NCBI GenBank assembly: GCA_020430675.1
Contig: JAGQJJ010000029.1
Span: 1 to 14,627 of the forward strand
Origin: Myxococcales bacterium
GTDB taxonomy: Bacteria > Myxococcota > Bradymonadia > UBA7976 > UBA1532
Direction of reading: 5' to 3'
DNA length: 14,627 nucleotides
The position numbers and the translations under genes are program-made. Under the pieces are notes generated by a model, which saw only the letters and a program-made list of their open reading frames with translations, had not been told where the DNA came from and made no database searches. The stretch's first letter is position 1, and every line of letters begins with the position of its first letter. Below are positions 6,863 through 13,280 of the stretch, piece after piece.

Positions 6863-8326
6863 TTGACCGGCGCAGCAGGGGCCTTTCCCCGGGGGCTGCT
6901 GGCAACCATCCTGATCGCCGTCACGACGCTCGCGGCTTGCGCGGGCGCGCCGACGCGCGATGACGGCTCGAAAAAGCAGCGCGTGCCGCTCGATCCGCCG
7001 ATCGCGGTCGAGCCGGGCGCTTATACCGGCCAACGCGAAGCGCCAAAACCGGTGCTCATCCGCGACGCCACGCTGCTCACCGCCGACGACGCCCGGCCGC
7101 GCATCGAACGCGGCTGGATTCGCCTGCGCGACGGCCGCATCGAAGCGCTCGGCGAGGGCGACGCGCCGGCCGCAGCCGAAGGCGAGCAGGTCATCGACGC
7201 CAAGGGCCGCTTTGTCACGCCCGGGCTGATCGACACGCACAGCCACCTCGGCGTCTATCCGTCGCCGGGCGTCGAAGCCAACGCCGACGGCAACGAGATG
7301 ACCAACCCCATCACCGCCGGCGTGCGCGCCGAAGAGGCGTTCTGGCCGCAAGATCCGGGCATCCAGCGCGCGGTGGCCGGTGGGGTGACCACCATCCAGG
7401 CCCTGCCCGGCAGCGGCAACCTGATGGGCGGCCACGGCGTGGTGCTCAAGCTGCACCCGGCGCGCGAGTCGCGGGCGATGCGCTTCCCCGGGGCCAAGGA
7501 TGGCCTGAAGATGGCCTGCGGCGAGAATCCGAAATGGGTCTATGGCATCGGCCGCAAGACCATGCCGATGAGCCGCATGGGCAGCCTGTACCTGATGCGC
7601 GACAAGTGGATCGCCGCCCGCCGCTACCGCCAGAAGTGGGCCGAGTGGCGCAAGAACCCGACCAAGAAAGAAGACGGCGAAGACGTGCCCAACCCGCCGC
7701 CCGACCGCGACCTGGTGCTCGAAACCCTGGCCGCAGTGCTCGATGGCGACATCCTGGTGCACATCCACTGCTATCGCGCCGACGAGATGCTGCTTCAGCT
7801 CAAGCTGGCCGACGAGTTCGGCTTCAAGGTGCGCTCGTTCCACCACGCGGTCGAGGCCTACAAGATCCGCGACGTGCTGGCGGCCAAGGATGTCTCGGTG
7901 AGCACCTGGGCCGACTGGTGGGGCTTCAAGATCGAAGCTGAAGACGCCATCGAGCAGAACCTGGCCTTGGTCAGCGAAGCCGGCGCGCGCGGCGTGCTGC
8001 ACACCGACAGCGCCGAGGGCATTCAGCGCATGAACCAAGAGGCGGCCAAGGCGCTGGCCTCGGGGCAGCAGGCGGGCGTCAAGGTCACCGAGCACGACGC
8101 GATCAAGTGGATCACCGCCAACCCGGCCTGGGCGCTCGGCATCGATGCCGAGACCGGCGCGTTGACCCCGGGGCGCATGGCCGACGTGGTCATCTGGGAT
8201 CATCACCCGTTCAGTGTTTATGCGCGCGCCGAAAAGGTCTTCATCGACGGCCATCTGCGCCACGACGCCGCCGCGCCCGGCGCGCCGTGGAGCGACTTCG
8301 AGGTCGGGCGGGAGGTGTCGCCATGA
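6725..8326 (+). CDS. Metal-dependent amidohydrolase, probable lipoprotein
   Basis: A member of the amidohydrolase superfamily (imidazolonepropionase-like) with its ligands intact. The metal-binding HSH in TPGLIDTHSHLG is at 172-174. His follows in ILVHIHCYRADE, His in SFHHAVEAY, and the catalytic Asp in LHTDSAEG (D428). RMADVVIWDHHPF is the usual C-terminal beta-sandwich signature. A hydrophobic stretch ending in LAAC (LLATILIAVTTLAAC, lipid-acceptor Cys72) predicts a lipoprotein. The start is uncertain. GTG 6725 has an excellent GGGAGG site but puts about 57 odd residues before the hydrophobic core. TTG 6863 would give a normal 26-residue lipoprotein signal but has a poor site, and GTG 6833/6836 are also possible. 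The stop overlaps the next start (ATGA). The substrate is unknown, with a cyclic amide or dipeptide typical of the family. Confidence 0.88.
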   Translation: MGRSLVAEPGESTRREPDEASTAARREPEGVAALRRVVRNTADGGALTGAAGAFPRGLLATILIAVTTLAACAGAPTRDDGSKKQRVPLDPPIAVEPGAYTGQREAPKPVLIRDATLLTADDARPRIERGWIRLRDGRIEALGEGDAPAAAEGEQVIDAKGRFVTPGLIDTHSHLGVYPSPGVEANADGNEMTNPITAGVRAEEAFWPQDPGIQRAVAGGVTTIQALPGSGNLMGGHGVVLKLHPARESRAMRFPGAKDGLKMACGENPKWVYGIGRKTMPMSRMGSLYLMRDKWIAARRYRQKWAEWRKNPTKKEDGEDVPNPPPDRDLVLETLAAVLDGDILVHIHCYRADEMLLQLKLADEFGFKVRSFHHAVEAYKIRDVLAAKDVSVSTWADWWGFKIEAEDAIEQNLALVSEAGARGVLHTDSAEGIQRMNQEAAKALASGQQAGVKVTEHDAIKWITANPAWALGIDAETGALTPGRMADVVIWDHHPFSVYARAEKVFIDGHLRHDAAAPGAPWSDFEVGREVSP

Positions 8327-9522
8327 TCGGGCTCTTTGCGGTCATCGCCCTGGTCGGCGGCACGGTGCACCCCGGGGACGGGCCGCCGGTGCCCGACGCC
8401 ACGGTCATCGTGCGCGACGGCAAGATCGCCGCCATCGGCCCCGGGCTGGCCGTGCCGGCCGGCGCCGAGGTCATCGACTGCCGCGGCAAGATCATCACGC
8501 CCGGCCTGATCGACGCTTTCACCGGCCTGGGCCTCGTCGATATCGACCTCGTGCCGGCCAGCAACGACACTGAAGCCCGCGGGCCGGCCATTCGCGCCGC
8601 CAATCGGGCGGTCGACAACTTCAACCCCGACAACCCGGCGATCGCCATCCAGCGCGCCCACGGCATCACCACCGTGCTCACCGCGCCGGGCGGCGGCATC
8701 ATCGCCGGGCAGGCGGCGGTCTATTCGCTGGTTGGCGATGCTCCGCTGCGCGCCCCGGCGGCGATGGTGGCCCGTCTGGGCGGCGTCGCGCACGGCGCCC
8801 GCGGCACCGCGTTGCTCGCGCTGCGCGAGGTGCTCGACGACGCGCGCGTCTACGCCAAGAACAAGGCCGCCTTCGAGCAGAACCGCCTGCGCAAGATGGC
8901 CGCGAGCCGGCTCGACCTCGAAGCGCTTGGCCCGGTCGTGCGCGGCGAGGTGCCGCTGATCGTGCACGTCGAGCGGCGCACCGACATCCTCGCCACGCTG
9001 CGCCTGGGCGAGGAGTTTGGGGTCAAGATCATCATCGCCGGTGGCGCCGAAGCCTGGCTGGCCGCCGACGCGCTGGCCAAGGCGCGCGTGCCGGTCATCC
9101 TCGACCCCTCGGTCGACGCGCCGCTCGACTTCGATCGACTGCACAGCCGGGCCGACGCCGCGGCGCTGCTGGCCAAGGCCGGCGTGCCGATCGCGTTGAG
9201 CACCTTCGCCACGCACCAGGTGCGCAAGCTGCGCCAATGGGCGGGCAACGCGGTGCGCGCCGGCCTGTCGCACGACGACGCGCTCCGGGCGGTGACGGCG
9301 ACGCCGGCGGCGCTCTATGGCCTGGGCGATCGGGGTGTCATCCGCGCCGGCGCGGTCGCCGATCTGGTGGTCTGGTCGGGCGATCCGTTCGAGCTGCTGA
9401 CGCATGCCGAGCGGGTCATCATCGGCGGCGAAGCGGTCCCGACGCGGCACCGGCAGACGGCCTTGTTCGAGCGCTATCGGCATCTGCCTGCGCTGGTTTC
9501 GCCCGGCGGTCCCGATCGCTGA
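8323..9522 (+). CDS. Amidohydrolase-like protein lacking most metal ligands
   Basis: A 399-residue amidohydrolase-fold protein. ATG 8323 overlaps the stop of the preceding amidohydrolase, and GGGAGG lies about seven bases upstream. The sandwich strands at both ends are intact (GGTVHPGDGPPVPDATVIVRDGKIAAIGP; GAVADLVVWSGDPFELL). The active site is not. HxH becomes F66-T-G68 (TPGLIDAFTGLG), the HIH segment reads HVE (H215 kept), the HH of the next strand is GG (240-241), and the last-strand Asp region reads LSTF. It therefore probably has no binuclear or mononuclear metal catalysis. Coupling to an intact paralogue suggests a partner or scaffold subunit. The N-terminus MIGLFAVIALVGG is hydrophobic but has no basic residue, so export is uncertain. 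Confidence 0.85.
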   Translation: MIGLFAVIALVGGTVHPGDGPPVPDATVIVRDGKIAAIGPGLAVPAGAEVIDCRGKIITPGLIDAFTGLGLVDIDLVPASNDTEARGPAIRAANRAVDNFNPDNPAIAIQRAHGITTVLTAPGGGIIAGQAAVYSLVGDAPLRAPAAMVARLGGVAHGARGTALLALREVLDDARVYAKNKAAFEQNRLRKMAASRLDLEALGPVVRGEVPLIVHVERRTDILATLRLGEEFGVKIIIAGGAEAWLAADALAKARVPVILDPSVDAPLDFDRLHSRADAAALLAKAGVPIALSTFATHQVRKLRQWAGNAVRAGLSHDDALRAVTATPAALYGLGDRGVIRAGAVADLVVWSGDPFELLTHAERVIIGGEAVPTRHRQTALFERYRHLPALVSPGGPDR

Positions 9523-9594
9523 CGCAGTGCGTCGTGTCCTTGCCAGCGGACGACATTCCGGGCATGCTCCCGACATCGCGCGCGGCAGAGAAGG

Positions 9595-9624
9595 TTCGCC
9601 GGCCGCGAGGATTTCTGGTATAAG
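9595..9624 (+). promoter_or_regulatory. Probable sigma-70 promoter of the citrate synthase gene
   Basis: TATAAG at 9619-9624 is preceded by TGG, making an extended -10 (TG-n-TATAAG). TTCGCC at 9595-9600 is a weak -35 at 18 bases. Transcription would start near 9631, leaving a leader of about 77 bases before the ATG at 9708. It is the best -10 match in the window and stands out in a very GC-rich stretch. Confidence 0.5.
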
Positions 9625-9707
9625 GCACGCCGCCGCGCGCACACGCCTTCGCCCGTGAGCGAGAGGCGCCGAATCGGCCCGCGGACTGGTCAAGGAGGCA
9701 GCACGCG

Positions 9708-10844
9708 ATGGGAAGTGGTGAGTTCGTTCCGGGTCTGGCCGGGGTCGTGGCGGCCAAGTCATCCATCGGCTTCATCAATGGGCAGGAGGGCATCCTCCGC
9801 TACCGGGGCATTCGCATCGAAGAGCTCGCCCAGCACAGCAACTACGAGGAGACCAGCTACCTGCTGCTCTTCAACAAGCTGCCCACGCAGACCGAGCTGA
9901 GCGTCTTCGACAAGGAGCTGCGCAGCCTGCGCGCCGTGCCGGGCGGCATCATCGACATCCTGCGCGCGCTGCCCCAGGGCGGCCACCCGATGGTCGCGTT
10001 GCAGGCGGCGGTGGCGGCGCTCGGCGCCTTCTTCCCGCAGATGGACACCTCGGATCGAGAGGGCAACCGCGTCGCCGCGCTGCGCCTGATCGCCTCGATG
10101 CCGACCATCGTCGCCGCCTTCGACCGCATCCGCAAAGGCAAGCCGGTCATCGCGCCCGACAGCGCGCTGAACCACGCGGCCAACTTCCTCTACATGCTCA
10201 GCGGCGAGCAGCCCGACGCCAAGGTCACGCGCCTGATCGACGTCTGCCTCGTGCTGCACGCCGAGCACGGGTTCAACGCCAGCACCTTCACCGGCCGCGT
10301 GGTCGGCTCGACGCTGGCCAACCCGTACGGGGCCATCTCGGCGGCGATCGGCTCGCTCTCGGGTCCGCTGCATGGCGGCGCCAACGAAGAGGTGCTGCAC
10401 ATGCTGCGCGAGATCGGCTCGGTCGACGCCGTGCCGGGCTTCCTCGACACGGCCATCGCGCAGAAGCAGAAGATCATGGGCCTCGGCCACCGGGTCTACA
10501 AGGTCAAGGATCCGCGCGCCACCGTGCTGCAGACGATGGCGGCCGACCTGTTCCAGAGCCACGGCTCGACCCCGCTGTACGACATCGCCCACAAGCTTGA
10601 GACGCTGGCCGCCGAGAAGCTGGGCTCGAAGGGCATCTACCCCAACGTCGACTTCTACAGCGGCCTCGTCTACGAGAAGCTGGGCATCGAGATCGACCTG
10701 TTCACCCCCATCTTCGCCATCTCCCGCGTCTCTGGCTGGACGGCCCACTGGCTCGAACAGCTGGAAGACAACCGCATCTATCGGCCGACACAGATGTATG
10801 TCGGATCGAAAGACGCTTCGTATGTAGACATCAGCGCCCGCTGA
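9708..10844 (+). CDS. gltA: Citrate synthase (short, Gram-positive/archaeal-type)
   Basis: A 378-residue citrate synthase that condenses acetyl-CoA and oxaloacetate in the TCA cycle. Active-site residues visible: H187 in HAEHGFNASTFTGR, the catalytic H222 in SGPLHGGANEEVL, H261 in MGLGHRVYK, catalytic D315 in NVDFYSG, and R340 in ISRVSGW. The length of about 380 residues matches the short dimeric type and not the roughly 430-residue NADH-sensitive hexameric type of enterobacteria. 2-Methylcitrate synthases share this size and these motifs, so propionyl-CoA use cannot be excluded, although no prp genes are adjacent. The start has AAGGAGG about eight bases upstream. It has its own promoter, and a methyltransferase-like gene begins 14 bases after its stop. 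Confidence 0.93.
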   Translation: MGSGEFVPGLAGVVAAKSSIGFINGQEGILRYRGIRIEELAQHSNYEETSYLLLFNKLPTQTELSVFDKELRSLRAVPGGIIDILRALPQGGHPMVALQAAVAALGAFFPQMDTSDREGNRVAALRLIASMPTIVAAFDRIRKGKPVIAPDSALNHAANFLYMLSGEQPDAKVTRLIDVCLVLHAEHGFNASTFTGRVVGSTLANPYGAISAAIGSLSGPLHGGANEEVLHMLREIGSVDAVPGFLDTAIAQKQKIMGLGHRVYKVKDPRATVLQTMAADLFQSHGSTPLYDIAHKLETLAAEKLGSKGIYPNVDFYSGLVYEKLGIEIDLFTPIFAISRVSGWTAHWLEQLEDNRIYRPTQMYVGSKDASYVDISAR

Positions 10845-10858
10845 TGTAGGCTGAAGGC

Positions 10859-11593
10859 GTGGATCGGTTCGCGTTCTTCTCTCGCCTGCCGCGCAGCGAG
10901 CCCGGCAGCGCGACCTTCACCTCTGGGTACCTCACGCAGGTGCAGATCCGCGCGATCGACCGCGTGCTCGATCTGCATTGTGCAGCGGGCGACCGGGCGA
11001 CGTGGATCGCACGTTCGCGGGGGTGTCGCGTCATCGCGGTCGATGAAGATCCGCGCTACCTGCCCATCGTCCGTCAGCGTGCCGAAGAAGGCGGGGCCTT
11101 GCATCTGGTGCAGCCGATGGCGGCGCGCTACGAGGTGCTGCCCTTCGCCGACGAGTCGTTCCGGGTCGTGATGGCGGAAGGCGCCGCCCTGCCGCTGGGT
11201 CTGCAGAAGGCTCTCAGCGAGTGGCGCCGGCTGGTGCCGAAGAACGGCCACGTCACCGTCACCTACCCTGGCATCGTCAACAAAGACGCCCCACCCGAGG
11301 TGCGCGAGCCGCTTGAGCGCCGCATGGTCGAGCCCTTGCGCCCGCTGGCCGACCTGCACACCGTGGTGCGCAACTCGGGCTACGAGCTGGCCCACCAGGT
11401 GCCGCTGCAGCCCGAGCTTTGGGACGCCTTCTACGCCGACGTCGTGCGCCACGCCTGGGCGCTGACCTCATCGCGGCGTGTGCGCGACGACGAGCCGACG
11501 GTGAAGGGGCTGGTTGAAGAGGCCCGGTGGTTCCGCCGCATCGGCCGTGGCCGCGTCTTCCTGCAGGCCTTTGTCCTTCGCCGGGTGCGCTGA
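10859..11593 (+). CDS. Class I SAM-dependent methyltransferase-like protein
   Basis: A 244-residue protein with the layout of a Methyltransf_11-type Rossmann methyltransferase. Motif I is VLDLHCAAGD (37-45), followed by an acidic strand end VIAVDEDPRYL. Next come LPFADESFRVVMAEGAALPLGLQKALSEWRRLVPKNGHVTVT (94-135), the usual motif IV/VI region with a helper helix. Motif I is unusual: the common DLGCGxG reads DLHCAAGD, so SAM binding may be weaker or altered. The target (small molecule, protein or nucleic acid) cannot be read. The GTG start has GAAGG only one base upstream, so the exact start is not firm. It lies 14 bases after citrate synthase and one base before the TIR gene, so it is probably cotranscribed with both. 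Confidence 0.78.
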   Translation: MDRFAFFSRLPRSEPGSATFTSGYLTQVQIRAIDRVLDLHCAAGDRATWIARSRGCRVIAVDEDPRYLPIVRQRAEEGGALHLVQPMAARYEVLPFADESFRVVMAEGAALPLGLQKALSEWRRLVPKNGHVTVTYPGIVNKDAPPEVREPLERRMVEPLRPLADLHTVVRNSGYELAHQVPLQPELWDAFYADVVRHAWALTSSRRVRDDEPTVKGLVEEARWFRRIGRGRVFLQAFVLRRVR

Positions 11594-11594
11594 A

Positions 11595-12377
11595 TTGCCG
11601 CGGCCTTCCGGGCTGAAGTACGACGTCTTCCTGGCCTATGCCTCGCCAGACCGCGAGCGCGCACGCCGACTGCACGCGCTGCTGACGCCGACCCACCAGG
11701 TCTTCCTCGATTGCGTCAATCTGCTGCCCGGCGATCCGTGGGACGAGGTACTGCCCGAGGCCCAGGAGCAATCGTGGATGACGGTGGTGCTGCTCAGCGG
11801 CAACATCGAGAAGGCGTGGTACGCCCGCGAAGAGGTGCAGGCGGCGATTGCGTTGATCCGCGGCGATACGCAGGGCCGCAAGGTCATCCCGGTCTACCTC
11901 GATGGCATCGGCAGCGCCTCGCCCCCGTACGGGCTGCGCCGGGTGCAGGGCATCGACCTGCCTGCGTTGGGCTCGATGGAGGCGGTCGCCGCGCAGATTC
12001 AGCGCGTGCTGCAGGGGCCCGGCGCCGCCGCGCCCGCGCCACCGCCGCCCCCGACCGTGCAGCGGGGCATCACCCAGATCGACAACCCGACGATGAACCG
12101 GCTGATCGACGCGGCCATCGAAGCCGGGCTGACCGCTTCGGGTCGTCGGCGTATGTTGTTCTTCGGCCTGCCGCTGGTTTTTGCCGATCGTCTGCCCGCG
12201 CTCGACACGCCGCATGCGCAGTTGGTCAGTGACCTGCAGCACCTGAGCCAGACCGCGGCCGATGGCTATGCTGAACTACCGCTGATCGTCTGGTTGCGCA
12301 ATGCCGAGAGCCTCGCTGCGGGCACCCGCGCGGCGGCGGTCTTTCAGGCCGTGCGCGCCCAACTCGGCGCGCCCTGA
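11595..12377 (+). CDS. TIR-domain protein with C-terminal effector-associated-like domain
   Basis: A 260-residue protein. Residues about 7-104 form a bacterial TIR domain: KYDVFLAYAS (first strand), a BB-loop region DCVNLLPGDPW, VVLLSGN, and W75-x-x-x-E79 in KAWYAREEV. E79 is in the place of the catalytic glutamate of NAD-cleaving TIRs. VIPVYLDG follows. A proline/alanine linker (about 143-153) leads to an all-helical-looking module (166-258: LIDAAIEAGL, RRRMLFFGLP, LVSDLQHL, LPLIVWLRNAESLA, AVFQAVRAQL). This resembles small effector-associated (EAD-type) adaptor domains of bacterial conflict systems. TTG 11595, one base after the methyltransferase stop, is the likely start; a TTG at 11514 would overlap it. 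Predicted role: NAD-depleting or signalling effector recruited through the C-terminal domain. TIR is firm; the second domain is by pattern only. Confidence 0.82.
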   Translation: MPRPSGLKYDVFLAYASPDRERARRLHALLTPTHQVFLDCVNLLPGDPWDEVLPEAQEQSWMTVVLLSGNIEKAWYAREEVQAAIALIRGDTQGRKVIPVYLDGIGSASPPYGLRRVQGIDLPALGSMEAVAAQIQRVLQGPGAAAPAPPPPPTVQRGITQIDNPTMNRLIDAAIEAGLTASGRRRMLFFGLPLVFADRLPALDTPHAQLVSDLQHLSQTAADGYAELPLIVWLRNAESLAAGTRAAAVFQAVRAQLGAP

Positions 12378-12379
12378 CG

Positions 12380-13225
12380 TTACTTCGCCGCCGCGTCGGC
12401 CTGCAGCAGCGCTGCGCAGCGGGCGGGCAGGGGCGGTGACGGCGGCGGTGCGTGGTGTCCCTTCTTGGGCGCTTTCTTCCGTTTCGCCGCCTCGGCGCGC
12501 GAGAACCAGCTTTCTTCGCCACAGCCATCGCCCACCGGCGGCGGCGCCTGATCACGGCACTCGGGGCTGCCTTCGGGGCAGGCGAGGCGCACATGGAAGT
12601 GGCGCGTATGGCCCCACCAGGGCCGGATCTTGCCCAGCCAGCGCCGATCGCCCTTCACCGTCTTGCACAGCTCGCGCTTGATCACCCAGCCGACAAAGAC
12701 CCGCGCCACCGATGGATCCTCGACCGCCAGGCGCAGCATCTCGACGTGGGTGGGCCGGAAGACCGCGTGATCGATCTTCTCGTGCCGCTCGTCGACCAAC
12801 GAGGCAAACGCTTCGTCGGTGCGCAGGTCACCCATGGGTTTGGTGAACCAGACATCGACGTCGAGGCCAATCTGATGGCTGCGATGGCCCGAGGGCATCG
12901 GCCCGCCGCGCGGCTGTGACAAATCGCCGATCAGCGCCGCCGGCAGGCCGCGCTCGGCCAGACGCCGGCCGAAGTCGCTCAGATACCGCGCGAGCTGCGG
13001 GTGACCAAAGAAGCGGTGGCGAAACCGGCGGATCGTCTCGAACCCCGGACCCCGCTCGGGCAGCGCGACGCCGCCGAGCAGACAGCCGCGGGCGTAGCCG
13101 CCGACCGACTCCGAAGTATGGGCCGTGGGCGCGCGAAACGCGCTCCAGCCGGGGGCGGCGACCGCGGGGGCGACGACCGAAAAAGCGAGGCAGAACAGGG
13201 CGAAGCGCTGCATGGCATGATGCAT
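12380..13225 (-). CDS. mepA: Penicillin-insensitive murein endopeptidase (MepA family)
   Basis: A 281-residue periplasmic zinc endopeptidase (LAS/M74 type) that cuts D-Ala-mesoDAP cross-links of peptidoglycan. A signal peptide is present (MQRFALFCLAFSVVAPAVAA). The zinc motifs align with E. coli MepA: SGHRSHQIGLDVDVWF, giving H117 and D124, and WWGHTRHFHVRL, giving H211, with H206 and H209 nearby. Cysteines at 48, 187, 216, 223, 235 and 270 could make three disulfides, as in the known enzyme. The C-terminal 40 or so residues are Lys/Ala/Pro-rich (AAKRKKAPKKGHHAPPP), an unusual basic tail that could bind the wall. ATG 13225 has a modest site (GGAAA); ATG 13213 is an alternative. It converges on the TIR gene, with two bases between the stops. 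Confidence 0.92.
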   Translation of the reverse strand: MHHAMQRFALFCLAFSVVAPAVAAPGWSAFRAPTAHTSESVGGYARGCLLGGVALPERGPGFETIRRFRHRFFGHPQLARYLSDFGRRLAERGLPAALIGDLSQPRGGPMPSGHRSHQIGLDVDVWFTKPMGDLRTDEAFASLVDERHEKIDHAVFRPTHVEMLRLAVEDPSVARVFVGWVIKRELCKTVKGDRRWLGKIRPWWGHTRHFHVRLACPEGSPECRDQAPPPVGDGCGEESWFSRAEAAKRKKAPKKGHHAPPPSPPLPARCAALLQADAAAK

Positions 13226-13280
13226 AGCATATTTTCCGTGGCCGGTTGCGTTACCCCGAGGTGCCGGTTAGGTTTGCGGC
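13226..13280. promoter_or_regulatory. Short divergent region between mepA and the aminopeptidase gene
   Basis: Only 55 bases separate the two outward-facing starts. The mepA side is A/T-rich (AAAATATGCTATGC on the minus strand), so some promoter sequence probably lies within the neighbouring coding regions. On the plus strand TTGCGT (13246-13251) and TTAGGT (13268-13273) are a poor -35/-10 pair and too close to the ATG at 13281 to be convincing. The position supports a regulatory role, but no individual element is firm. Confidence 0.25.

Noticed and set aside
6438..6905. Possible small minus-strand gene in the intergenic stretch before the amidohydrolase
   Set aside because: The 155-codon frame shows no ribosome site, no domain and unusual composition; the hairpins there are better explained as RNA structure or remnant.
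6824..8263. Minus-strand open frame (479 codons) opposite the first amidohydrolase
   Set aside because: Shadow of a gene with intact metal ligands; composition is biased to Ala, Gly, His and Val without motifs.
9519..9533. Possible terminator after the second amidohydrolase (GACGC-AGT-GCGTC)
   Set aside because: The stem is only five base pairs and no T-run follows.
8218..9762. Minus-strand open frame (514 codons) opposite the second amidohydrolase
   Set aside because: Shadow frame with Arg/Gln/Asp-rich translation, no ribosome site or domain; it also overlaps the citrate synthase promoter and start.
9759..10748. Minus-strand open frame opposite citrate synthase
   Set aside because: The citrate synthase reading is unambiguous and the antisense product has no features.
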